Positions 11,601-22,184 of a DNA stretch of 64,000 bases are shown piece after piece. The stretch comes from Dermanyssus gallinae. Its lineage: Eukaryota; Arthropoda; Arachnida; Mesostigmata; Dermanyssidae. Numbering within the stretch: position 1 is the stretch's first letter; every line of letters begins with the position of its first letter. A model generated the notes under the pieces. That model was given only the letters and a program-made list of their open reading frames with translations. It did not search any database and was not told where the DNA came from. The translations under genes were made by a program, and so were the position numbers. The stretch is from NCBI GenBank assembly GCA_003439945.1, contig QVRM01001794.1, positions 85,001-149,000 on the forward strand. Reading direction: 5' to 3'.

Positions 11601-12545
11601 TCACGTGTCCGTTTCAATGAGGTCAGGCCGACACCACTTCAGAAGTGTGCCCCGAACAGAGGCAGCGTTTCCACGTTGTATATCAAGATCCAGACGTTGT
11701 TTGAAAAAGGACGACGACCTGTTATCACCGGATGACAGGTTTAACAAGGTGCCGACTTTGCGGATCAACTGCTTGGTCCGAACGCCAGGAGCACCCAGGG
11801 TTTCAAACGCGAGAGGGCAAAATTCGTGGGGATACGCAATTGATGAGTATTTTCTCAACTTGCTAGTCTCCGCAAAGTGGGCTGCATAACCAGCTTCGGA
11901 TGCGCCGCCACCGACCATAGAAGGGGTTAAGGAGTCGGTAACGGTTGCGTCCCAAACCAGCATTTTGCTTCGCTTGAATGGTGTAAGTGTCATCCCGTCT
12001 GGACGTCTGCCGTCTTCCGCGCAGAGGCCTGGGGGTTCAAGGATGCACTGACGACCGCACGACCTAAGGGCTCTGCTAAAGGTCTCATTGATAGCTGCAT
12101 GTCTCGAGCGTTGTCCTGCGCTGATGATGCACAATAGTCCGTGATGTCCTAGTTTATCGATGGGGTGACCGCATTGACACCGATGAAGGGTTACTAGGTC
12201 TGCCCTTAGGCGTAGGCCTACTGCTGTGCGAATCGTCTCATTATCAAGAAGGGTGCCTATGGGGGCACTGGGAAGCGCGTGAAACCAGGCACCTGAGTCC
12301 TTGGCGGATACCGCGTTCAGGCGAGCCCAGGTCGTGTCGTCGCCAGCTTCGTTAAAGAGACGTCGTTGTACTTTATCGTGCAAGGTGGCACTCCAGTCAC
12401 GCTGGGATAGTACGTTTTCAGGTTTACCTCCGCACCACGCCTCAAGGTTCTTCTGAAGATAAGCTAAGCGGTTTTTAAACTGGCCGACTCCCGCTGTATC
12501 TAATAGGGGGATTGCCCTGTTTTTGGCGCTTAGCATTGATGACAC
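11601..12545 (-). pseudogene. R2-like retroelement: CCHC plus RLE nuclease part
   Basis: An open frame of 314 codons with no true start; it is the C-terminal part of a larger protein. Around residue 108 it reads AVGLRLRADL. Cysteines 123, 125 and 139 with histidine 134 then form a C-x1-C-x8-H-x4-C knuckle, followed by AGQRSRHAAINE, RPDG (181-184) and LVWDATV with Asp199. A CCHC knuckle followed by R/KPD and a second Asp is the layout of the restriction-like endonuclease that nicks the target in R2-type non-LTR elements. The PD-to-D spacing here is 15 residues, slightly longer than in classic R2. This piece is uninterrupted while the upstream RT part is broken. It matches fragments at 4405-4500 and 49345-49850. 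A (TA)n tract follows upstream of residue 1. Confidence 0.7.
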
Positions 12546-12560
12546 TATAGCCTCACACAG

Positions 12561-12563
<3 letters not shown>

Positions 12564-12594
<31 letters not shown>
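12564..12594. repeat. (TA)n microsatellite
   Basis: A TA run immediately upstream of the nuclease frame of the R2-like element. Confidence 0.95.
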
Positions 12595-12597
<3 letters not shown>

Positions 12598-12660
12598 AAT
12601 ATTGTGATAATTTATTAATCATTTACAATACGTTTGCACACTCGGCAGTGCTCGCCTTAA

Positions 12661-12666
<6 letters not shown>

Positions 12667-12715
<49 letters not shown>
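12667..12715. repeat. (TA)n microsatellite
   Basis: About 49 bp of TA, 70 bp from the preceding tract. Confidence 0.95.
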
Positions 12716-12717
<2 letters not shown>

Positions 12718-13902
12718 CTATGTATGCAATGTTGTTCTAAGCATTACGTATCCAGACACATAATAGCTTATAACCATCATAGCAATAATGACCTGTGAGT
12801 TTCAACGCTTACGTGTATCTTTAGTGCTGGTGTTCAAGATGCTAGGAGGACCAGGCCCCCTCAGGTAGTATTTGTTGCAGAGAATATCGGCAGACAAAAT
12901 CGTAAACATCCCCATGCGAAGGGTCGTCAGAGGTGCAAGTATAATCCAAATAAAAGACCAAACGAAGAAAATGTGTCTCGTCTTTTCGCTGAAGGTTCAG
13001 GTTGAAATTGTAGCATCCGTGTATAAAACTTCATCGAGCTGGACTCCACGAGTGCTACTGTCTAACTTTTACGAGCGGCCTCATTTAAGCACACGTTCAC
13101 TTGAAGGCGTTTGTATATCTAGTGCTATTCAATCAAAACATGTGAATTAGCTATTTGGAACATGAGATACAATGATGCTCACACAAATTAGACAAAAACG
13201 ACCCAATCCTGCCGTGTAGGGGAAGCTTGCCGCGTTAGTTCTAAGCCAGTGGTACTTAACGTAGTCTGCTCGGCTCAGTCGCTCTGGTATCGCATCACAT
13301 GGCATTACCCTAATTTGGGAATACTCATTCGCTCAGCAGCTTGGCGCTCTCGACATGGTGAAGGCAACGTCCTTTAAAAAAGCTTAAAGGTTCCCTGAAA
13401 AAGCACAGAGCAGGCCAACTTATAGCCTGTCGAGAACGACCCCGTCCATCGGGAATCTGGTATACAGTCTTTAATTTCTATCTATGGCTTCACTGCAAGA
13501 GTTCCGTAGGGATTTTCTGCAAACAAATGAGGAGAGAAGTGCAAGAAGCTTTTTGCAGAACACCATCAATGTTGGACAGCGAATGGATAGAACCGCTCTT
13601 CGAGTAGCGCTACGTTCCCACCCGCCTCTTCGCCCATGGGTTCCATCACAAACCGTGTCCTCGGACTGTGTTCCATAACTTTTGAGATAACGGTCGCTGT
13701 GCATCTTGCGACCTCATTTGCACTAAATATCATCGTGAGACATGTCGGCCAGTGTTAGCTATTGGGTGTTGGGTCTGTGATATTTGTCAGATATGCATAT
13801 ACAGCGTGTTCTATATAAGTTTAAGATTAATGAGAACGAATGCCGTAATCAAGACTTACTGAACACGCCTAATATATTGTAATTATAACAATACTCGAAG
13901 GG

Positions 13903-13905
<3 letters not shown>
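12716..13905. other. Interruption inside the R2-like element
   Basis: This stretch lies between the RT and nuclease parts of the element. In an intact copy about 300 codons of linker would be expected here. I cannot recognise them, so the segment is either very decayed linker or inserted sequence. Minor open frames (12872-13150 plus, 13471-13704 minus) show no known motif. Confidence 0.35.

Positions 13906-13937
<32 letters not shown>
13906..13937. repeat. (TA)n microsatellite
   Basis: A TA run that cuts the RT part of the R2-like element just downstream of its LLGAPI motif. Confidence 0.95.
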
Positions 13938-13939
<2 letters not shown>

Positions 13940-13949
13940 TTTTTAGTTA

Positions 13950-14880
13950 AGACAAGCCGATAGAGACTTCACAAATTGGCGCTCCTAGAAGCTCGAATTT
14001 TTAATCAGGAACGAACCTAACAGCTGGCTGAAGACTGCGCACCACTTGTAGCACGTAGCCACGATGAGGGTCCTTTTGAACGAAAAAAAAACCTCTCACT
14101 TAACACCATTTAGCGTAAGTCCTATGACAGCATCGAACTTCTGTAGCTAAGCAATGTCTCTATCAACCACCAGGGCGTCTTCGGCGAGGGTGCCGTCGTT
14201 TAGAAGCCACAGCCAACGTTTAGAAGACAGACGCAACTGAAGCTCGTGGATAGCGACGCTAGATAGACCGGGGTTACAAGGGTCACCCTATTGAACACCG
14301 AAGTATGACTCAATGAAATCTCCATACCAAATTAACTTGTTTGGATAATAATAATAAACCAGCGGGTTTAATCGAGAAAGGTGAAAGTGAACTAGCTTTA
14401 GTCGGTAGTCTCGCCTGAGGGTGTTAAAGGCGCTTCTAAAACCTAGCTTGATGATACTTTGCCTGGTAACCTCATGTCGTAGTCAACGAATGCCCTTGTT
14501 GCATTTACGCCCGCTTCCTCACGTCCCTTAATTCTGCAGCCAAGCTGATGCGGAGAGAACAAAACGACAATGTCTAACAGGCTCTTCCTGATAATGATTT
14601 TTCCGACTAAGCGGCGCCGTAGATAAGAGGTATTACGAAATCTGGAAGCTTTCCATCAAAGCAAGGTTGACTAAGCGTATAAGGTTTAGGAGCAGTCGGT
14701 TCTCCTCACCGTCTTTGCCGATAAGGTTTTTCCGATGACGCCGCCAAAGTCCATAAGGAACACCGCTCGAGCTGTTGGGAAAGCTGCGGTTAGCGTTGAT
14801 GACATCTATAACAGACGCGGTATTCTCATGGGTCTACCCGGCAGAAACGAAAGGTGCGGTCTCGAATAAAACTGATGTGA
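13950..14880 (-). pseudogene. R2-like retroelement: broken reverse transcriptase
   Basis: The minus strand holds a reverse transcriptase core in frame-shifted blocks. In order these are: VIDVINANRSFPNSSSG and the following linker with RLVNLALMESFQIS (about 14818-14635); LRRRLVGKIIIRKS, SPHQLGCRIKGREEAGVNAT and RAFV (about 14625-14460); KLGFRSAFNTLRRDYRLKLV with GVQ, a TAG stop, GDPCNPG, SVAIHELQLRLSS and LLNDGTLAEDA (about 14440-14165); DAVIGLTLNGVK; and finally FELLGAPICEV. These correspond to the finger, FxxAFN, GVQQGDP, YLDDG and LLGAP motifs of this RT family. The tyrosine and first aspartate of YLDDG have been lost (LLNDG). GVQ-stop-GDP fits a single C-to-T change. No uninterrupted frame is long enough to be called a gene; it is a pseudogene collinear with the knuckle (15630-15722) and the nuclease (11601-12545). 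Confidence 0.75.
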
Positions 14881-14922
14881 GGCTTCAGCCGCCGCGTTCC
14901 TTCTGAGATGGAATGTGGAATG

Positions 14923-15302
14923 CTGCAGTTACTGCAGGAACTGTCTTTTATATGAATCTCTGCTTGCTCCTGAGCAGACCTGGCTGATCGGAGTTGTATG
15001 CTTCAGAGACATGTTGTCGCAAGTACCCCGGGGTAGACATGTAATCATCTTAGTTACACTCTTGATATTAGACGATCGCAAGAGTGGCGTCATGAAGTGA
15101 GACCGGTGCCGGTTTGCTTGCAGCGGAGCTTGCATGGAGTCCATGCAAGCTCCTCCACGCGAAAGCAACCTCCAGGCTCGAGCCTCCCTTGTGGGAAACT
15201 CGAGCCGTTGCTTTCGCGACTGCTGGCAAGGAAAACGGCCCACCTGTGGGTGTCTTAGAGGGGTCGGAGTAGATTTCAGCGCAATGTCTCACGAGACATT
15301 GC
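14923..15302. repeat. Cluster of perfect palindromes
   Basis: Four perfect inverted repeats in 380 bp. First, 14923-14937 has 7-bp arms around one base. Second, 15125-15153 has 14-bp arms (GGAGCTTGCATGGA and complement) around one base. Third, 15158-15218 has stems of 12 and 8 bp, separated by a 5-base bulge on the left strand only, and an inner TCCC/GGGA stem. Fourth, 15281-15302 has 10-bp arms (GCAATGTCTC) around two bases. They sit between the CCHC knuckle and RT parts of the decayed R2-like element. No T-run follows any of them, so terminators are unlikely. Confidence 0.85.
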
Positions 15303-15628
15303 ACTGGCTGCCGTCGTCGCGTAATCAGTTTCGGGCAGATGCAGAATAGCCAAACTTGAGGTTACAGCAGACCGCAGAGCGTCTTTAGGCTGATCGCACG
15401 CGCCAGGGAGAATGTACGAGAATGCCGTCTCGATTGCGCTACTGATGCGTGTTACAATGTGTCGATAATGGACCGTATGAGAAGCTTAACCCCTTTTTGG
15501 ACAACCACAGAAAAAGACCGTTTAGAAATAGAGGCCGATGGCTGGATGCCGTTCACAAGTGAGCAGTATTATTGCCGTGGGAGCAGAGGTGGTTTGCTAA
15601 ATGCGTACTGATGCTGATCCTTGAGTTC

Positions 15629-16053
15629 TTCACTTCGGTGGAGGCGACTTCGGGGGTTCAGTACAGTCTTTACGGAGGTGATTCGTAGATCCGCAGCGGC
15701 GGCAACGTTGGTCGGCCATGGGCATTTTAACCTGATGTGAACTAGGTTAAAGCATTTGTAAGCACCTTGTCGAGTACCACGCCGTGGGTTTTCAAGCCGA
15801 GACTAACTTCAGCAGAAAATTCGATGCCCGCAAAAGTGTGAATGAAACTGTCCGTAACCATTACAATAACTGTGCTGACGTTTTTCGACAGCACCTGAAT
15901 GGCCCCAGCCACCTCCAGAAACTGCAACTCGTCGACAAGTAGGTCCCTACAGAGTGACGGGTGTACGCCACACATTTTATTCTTCACAGTGGAAATTTGG
16001 CCACTCGTTCGTGACTGAACAGGAAAACCCGCGAGCTGTGATAAACTCAGCAA
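15629..16053 (-). pseudogene. R2-like retroelement: gag-like CCHC region
   Basis: On the minus strand 15722-15629 reads MPMADQRCRRCGSTNHLRKD followed by CTEPPKSPPPK and a stop. That is a C-x2-C-x4-H-x4-C zinc knuckle with basic residues, typical of nucleic-acid binding regions of retroelements. The adjacent upstream frame (16053-15742) carries FAGIEFSAEVSLGLKTHGV and VLDKVLTNALT in another phase, which fits a gag-like domain before the knuckle. The order and strand match the RT and nuclease parts downstream. I infer one element of about 4.4 kb, ending near the (TA)n tract at 16086-16116. That the knuckle belongs to this element and not to a neighbour is an inference. Confidence 0.55.
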
Positions 16054-16083
16054 AGTACCCCTACAATATCAGCAGCAACAATA

Positions 16084-16085
<2 letters not shown>

Positions 16086-16116
<31 letters not shown>
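16086..16116. repeat. (TA)n microsatellite at element 5' side
   Basis: A TA run about 30 bp beyond the 5'-most recognisable part of the R2-like element. Confidence 0.95.
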
Positions 16117-16119
<3 letters not shown>

Positions 16120-16877
16120 TGGTTTCTTGGGCGGCCAATGCTTGCCATGCCTAGTATCGAATACTGCTCGAGTTGAATGAATTCTTCCTTGAATGTTATA
16201 TCGGACTGAACATCGTCCTGCTACTACATTCATCCTTTGGAGAAAGCTTAAAGAACATAGCACGAGCATGCAAAACGTTAAAAAATATGAATCACTCATA
16301 TTTATTTTACTCAAAAAGAGTATGTACAAGATATTTCATGCTATTCTTAAACATAAATATTTGTTGTCCTGCCGTTTCACCGAGAGAAGAAGTGTAAGGT
16401 CTTCGTTGCAGTGCCGGACAATCAACCGCGTGGTATTTAGCGCAATGCTGCGAGCAGAACCGACAAATCCACTGAGTACTATAGTCTTCATGAAACTCCC
16501 TACGGGAGCATACGAGGTGATCAAACCCGTGTACGATGTACCTGGTATATACATGCCTGTCATCGCAAACGTTAATAAATATGTAAAGACGAAATAGCGG
16601 TAAGCACTCGGGATAAATGAGTTCGATTATGTCCAGAATCTAGTTGCCAGAGTTAAGAGGGGTATACATTTTGGTAGAATAATATATTATAAGTAATACA
16701 AATGTTCTGTATGAAAGGCATCCAACGAAAACTTGTCGTATTAAAGAAGTTTGCAAAATTCAGATCCGGAGATATTTAATTTTTGAACCTTCGCGTTCGA
16801 TGCCTCAAAATTTGTCATTACGCTCAAAAAGAACACACTCAGGAAAACGCGCATCGATTGGATTCGATTCGTGATAT
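16117..16877. other. Anonymous stretch
   Basis: A plus-strand open frame of 134 codons (16193-16597) is the longest here. It has no recognised motif, no clear start context and average composition, so chance is a fair explanation. Nothing else is seen. Confidence 0.35.
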
Positions 16878-17472
16878 TGTAACGAGGCCTACTACAGCGT
16901 AGTAACAGAGGCCAACCACAGCGTAGTCACTGAATTGCCAGTCACTGAGACGCCAACAACCAATTATGACGTCAGCAGACCGACCAACACCCAAGCCAAC
17001 TCAAACGTCAACGACCTACAGCACCGACAACTGACGACGTCAGTAAGCCAAGCAAGCATCCAATTCAACGTGCAACGTGACGACCAAGGAGACCACTAGG
17101 CTGCGTGCTGATGACAATTGGGCATGTGCACCATCGTCCACGGACCGCGCCACATCCAGAGTATCCGCATCATCATCATCAACACCAAGGACAACGTGCA
17201 CCGCCGAGAGAAGTGCGTAACCCGACCGATTAACAACGTCATAGATTCGAGTCAACCTTTTAACATTATTACTATACGAACGCTACGGCGTCACTGGAGC
17301 CAATAAATAGCTCGGGAGAAGGATGCTAACCACGCATTCTCCGTCCGGTAACCTTACGATCCAGACCTTACGCTGTGTATTTTCACTCATTGCCCCGAGT
17401 CTCTCGTGTTGTAGTCGCCGCCCGGCTGAGCTACCATCCCCAGTGACTTAGCGTAACAGCAACATCGTTACA
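16878..17472. mobile_element. Solo LTR (595 bp) with ATAT duplication
   Basis: The segment starts TGTAACGAGG and ends CATCGTTACA, so the ends are TG...CA and form an 8-bp terminal inverted repeat (TGTAACGA/TCGTTACA). It is flanked by a direct repeat ATAT (16874-16877 and 17473-17476). Inside lies CAATAAATAG at 17301-17310, a plausible polyadenylation signal, followed by a GC-rich stretch. Length, termini, signal and a 4-bp target duplication together fit an LTR left by recombination between the two LTRs of a retrotransposon. No gag or pol sequence or second LTR is present nearby. Superfamily is unknown; Ty3-like is a guess. Confidence 0.7.
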
Positions 17473-17599
17473 ATATGATAACCGTAAGCCGTGTTCCTTG
17501 CTCCCAACGTCTAATTCTCATGATGCTCCCTAATAATAACAGAGGGGGGCATTAACGGTTGGTGTAGGGTTTGTATTTGGCGTTGTTCGTTGTGATGAA

Positions 17600-18040
17600 A
17601 ATGTAGTTGTTAGAACCAGAGTTTATGTACGCCATGCACGTTTCTCTTCGATTTGGCATCGGCCACTGCATCGATAACTGCACCCCTAAGGTAGCGTCTT
17701 GGTGAGCCCGTGCCGCAGCGTCGTCCTGCGCTGGTGCCTTGTCGTGTTAGAAACCATTTTCTTAAGCGAATACTTTGTGGACAATTTCCTAGCAGTTTTG
17801 ATAAGATCCCGCTCAGAAACTTTAGGTACGTACCTTCATTTAGTTTTTTTCTGGGAGGTTCATAAGGGGCTGTAAGGTAGTTGTTCACCATGCCAACCCA
17901 AGCTGTCACAAAGGAGTGATCCTGAGAGAGAAATTCTGAGCACCCGAGAGCAAATTGGCCCAGCATTGAGAACTGCCTTCATTGAATATGCCCTCTTGTG
18001 CAAACGAAGCGTCATCTGTAAAGAGCACGAGCGCAGAGAA
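17600..18040 (-). pseudogene. IS630/Tc1-mariner-like transposase relic
   Basis: Minus-strand frames read, in order: LFTDDASFAQEGIFNEGSSQ with CWAN (18026-17960, first catalytic Asp in FTDDASF); then in a second phase FVTAWVGMVNNYLTAPY, NEGTYLKFLSGILSKLL, RLRKWFL and SPRRYLRGAV (17945-17660). This order matches a transposase type common in arthropod genomes, with motifs like FTDEASF, VNVWAGIV..L.GPY, YL.FL and WF.HDGAP. The second catalytic Asp block is replaced by WFLTRQGTSAG, and the third acidic residue is not found. It is dead and lacks its N-terminal DNA-binding part. No terminal inverted repeats were identified. Confidence 0.6.
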
Positions 18041-18049
18041 CACAACCTA

Positions 18050-21000
18050 GGTTTCTCCCTTCTGGAAAAGCTTTGACAATATTTAAAACGTGCCTTGTAA
18101 TCAACAGGCTACTTTTATACTACAGAAGCGCATAATCCAAAAATTCCTGCGTTGTGATTGTAGAACAAGTGCAGGTTTTCATTAGGGATAATAGATACAC
18201 ATACGACAGAAGCAGAAAATGCCAGAGTAGCGAATTCCTACTCTTAGATTGAATATTAGTATTTCTCAAATTATATTACTTCCGTTGTCGTCAAGTTACA
18301 ATTTTGGCAAACCATATTGCCACGGAATGGTCTACATAAAGTTCTATGTGCAGTAACTATGGTAGCGAGCGTGAAGCGTTCCATAGTTGTCAAGCAGAAG
18401 CAAATCAGACTTACATACGCACCTGTATGCACACATGTACATATGTCTTATTCTGACTAGGCGGGACCGGCGGCCGTATAGGTTTGCCAATGATTGTTCG
18501 CTGCTTACGTTGCTAACGCAGGACAATATGGCGTTTCTTACTTCACGTACGCAAAGTCGCCGCAAAACCGTCAATGGATTCGGATTCCGGGGTCCCGGCA
18601 TTCTCGGACAATAATTTACCAGATTTAACGATGGACTAGGCAGTAAACAGCAGAGGCGTCAAACGTCCGCGGCGAACATAAAACCATAAACCAGCATGCG
18701 AGATTACTTCGAGCACACGTCCAAGGACGCTAAACGTATGGCAGATCCCAGAAATCAACTCAGCAGCAAAGCAACTCCCCTAGACGAGACAACGCCGACG
18801 ACTTTATTACGTTATGACGGCATCGCTTATACAAGTGTGTTAGCAAACCGGCTTGTGAGACGAATCTCCCATTTTCCTGTTCCTCCGTTTCTAGCACGTT
18901 AGGTAAAACCTCCGTTGTCAACACCATACCCGCTTGAGCGGGACCCAATTCTGATAATACTGCGAACAAGACTGGCGTTGACTAAACGTTTATTCACTAG
19001 TATAGGGTGGCTCCATACAATAATTACGAGTTGTGTCAATAGTGTGCCGATATAGACATTTGCAAATGAACAATCGTCGAATCCCCAAGTAGTGGCTCAC
19101 ACCAAACTTTACCGCAAGAATGTCAATCATCAGTAACCTCTTTGTCTCGTGTGTAGTCGGCGAATAGCATCATAGCCTCTGTCCGCCCTTTATTCGGCAT
19201 ATAAATGCATTTTCTTTTCCATTCTTAGAATTTGTACCAGGGCACTTGGCTTATCCTATGCATGCTGTAGCAGGCCGGGAGAAGTTTCCCGCCTCCTCCT
19301 ATAGGAGTCAAGACGATCGCTTGATTGTAATGAGGTGTGCCTGTTGCCTAGCAATATCAGACGGAGCGCTTACGGTTAAGTTTGCTCTACCAAAACTCGT
19401 TGTGCTTCGGTTTGAGGTATTTCGCACGTCGCTTTGTTTCAATGATTATTCAAAGGCAACTTTATGCTTACGCCCTCACTTACGCCGCCTTAGTATGCGT
19501 TCGTTCAAAGAGGCCAAGTGAGAGGTAACCGCGGCATGGAGTTAGTCGATGGGGCCTTGGGCCCAAAGTCCTGAGCTTGGCGCCCGACTGCGCCCGTGAT
19601 TGTTACAGACTGAAGTAGCGAAATGTAAATTTCAACTGCATGCCGCTAGGTCATGCCATTCCCAGCGGCATGCCAGCCATCCAGCAGTTCAAACTTAAAG
19701 TCACGTCACATCCGAGACGTTGGTTGGTTGAGTACGGTACGCACCGCTTACGTAATCGTATGTTGCCCTGCAACAACAAGTTGAGCCTATATGCGTACGG
19801 TACGTTATTGCGTACGTTGTTCGTATCGTAGAACGATCTGATATCTTTATCCAGATCGGCCAACGTGCATTGGGTTGCCTTGCCCCACTTGCTTGGTGGT
19901 GACGGCACACGAACACGAAACCCCCAGGTATCGAACCAGTCGACCGACGCCATCACGACGACGAGGCGACTCGTAATATCACGACTCTAGTGTGCGCCAG
20001 TCGTATGTAGATGAGCATGAGACGAGCAGGGCAAGATCACCACAAGAGAGTTTTGCATGAGCAGAAATTGTGGCAAATGGCGCGGTGTCAAATCTGCGTC
20101 CGTCCTCGACGTGCCCCGGTGTTCTTCTGCAGACTTCTGCCCCGAGGTACATTCTGCATCAGTAGCAGCAGCAGCAGGTGCCGCTGCTCCTCTGCCGCTT
20201 AATGCTCGGTTTTCTGCACCGGACGAGCGGCGGACGTCTTGCCCATAGTACGCCACGTTACCAAGCGAACGATAAGCCTGCATATGTGCAGTGTGCCCGC
20301 TGCCCTGCTACAAATCCTACATAACAGCCAGAGCTGGTGTCGTCGCCATCATGTCGCCATCACCTGCCCTCTTTCTGTGCAGCAGTCCACAAACGTCTAT
20401 ACTCTGCGTAGAATGCCAAATACGACTCACAAGTGATCGTGTGTAGCCTTCACGTGTTCACTCACGTAAGGCTACTAGCAAACATCGAGACAAATTTCAA
20501 GTCGCTACAGATGATCTGTGCTTCCGTAATGTAGAGCAGCAGACTGCCGAGAGAGCTAGAGGTAGAAAAATACTGAGCCATTTAGACCCGTTTACTATAC
20601 CGCGCTGCAACTTGGAATAGCGTCAAGCTAGTAAAAGTACACACAGTGTGTGTTATCGTTCTATTTTCATTCTGCAGCCGTCTGCCCTCGTCGGAATTGA
20701 TTTTATCTGGTCCTATATGCGACAGTCGCCACGTTAACGCCCGGCATGTGATGCATGCTAAAAAAAACCTTATCTAAAAGGCGTACATTATATATACGAT
20801 TTGAATGAAATATCATTGAATTGAACTGGAGTAAGTTGGGATGAACACCGGAACTGACTTTAGTTGATTAAACGAAAAAAAGAGAAACAGAATTTTGGAA
20901 ATGAGGTGTTGACTTATAAGTAAAGAGATTGGGCCCCTTACTTATCTTACTTTAACAGAATTGTTGGATAACAATATCAACAAAAACAATTTCGCTAACA

Positions 21001-22180
21001 ATATTGCGGTTTAGTTGTCGTAGTGCCGTGACAAAGCCCATGTGCGTTCGCACTATATAAAAATGTCTATAACTTGTCTAAAAATGTCTATTAATTGAAA
21101 TTCCGTGGTGTAATCGTTTAAGAGATTCACAACTAACTAGCGGCGTGCTAGACGAAATTGTTTTATATTCAATATGATTTTAAAACACGAAATAGATTTG
21201 TATAAAGCAGGGACAAATCTCGTGAGCTTTGCATTGGTTGTTTGGTGCCGGTTTTAGTGGCACCATAAGACACATTGCGCACGGCTACTATCATTCAGCT
21301 TTTTTTTTGTCTTTTACTGCTGCTTACGGAAATCCTGACGGACATGCGCTACCCCAGCCATGGTGACTAGTCTGGGACTCCCAAACCCAATAAACCCGCT
21401 TCTCCCCCACCCCAGGGATCGGTAACTGCGTAGGCAATGCTTCGAACTATCACTTAGCCTGGAGTGCTCGAACTCCAAGTTTCATGAGAACGCTGATGCG
21501 TGTATCTCGTGTCGGCATAGCTCGTAACTAGGCGTTCAATAGAATGCAGAACGGTGCAGAATACTTATAAACGATACAAAAATGACTCGTTTGCACTCAG
21601 TCGACTAAAATAAATGACGATCTTGATGACGCTATAAAATACAAACCATGCCTACCATGAGTAACAGGCTAGTCTTGGATTGCAGCAGCTTGACACCTGC
21701 CCAGCATCTCTAAAAGATGCGTTTTTACGATGCCATCTTAAAGCCGATTGGTAACATTGCGGGCACCGTTGTAATGACACTGGCGTTAAATTTCACACTT
21801 CAGAGGAAGGCGTAAGAAAATAGAGTTATCTTTGCACGGGCGTAAACAATGCAGTTATCTTTGTAAACTACGTGTGGATCTAGAAAATGAATTATGAATC
21901 AAATCCACTGGCGACTCGCGTCATATTTGTTAACGTTTAAGTCGGACATTTGATTCGATTCTCCATAGACAACAATGTGAGGAAATGGCGAGCACGAGTA
22001 TGTCGGTACCATTACCGCTGTACCAAGAAATTCATAACGTTCTGCACGATCACGTAGAGCTCAACAAAAAAATCGGCTCGGTGGTTACCTCGTAAATTAT
22101 CACGTGACAAAAATGCGACGCGACCTTACCTGCTTCAAGAATTTCGAATAAAATTCGACAAGAGCCGGTTTTTGAAATTT
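18050..22180. other. Anonymous stretch, 4.1 kb
   Basis: I see no supported gene. There is a 10-bp-arm hairpin at 19638-19673 (GCATGCCGCT and complement). A GC-richer segment at 19550-20260 contains an AGC-rich run and short frames on both strands. The remaining part (20450-22180) is AT-rich without motifs. Confidence 0.4.
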
Positions 22181-22184
22181 GTAA

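Noticed and set aside
16193..16597. 134-codon plus-strand open frame
   Set aside because: No motif and no support from start context or neighbours; a length like this is possible by chance in six frames of 64 kb.
20057..20202. RING-like peptide ARCQICVRPRRAPVFF
   Set aside because: It has a suggestive C-x2-C start like a RING finger, but the later Cys/His pairs and the CPxC end are absent in all frames. Chance cannot be excluded.
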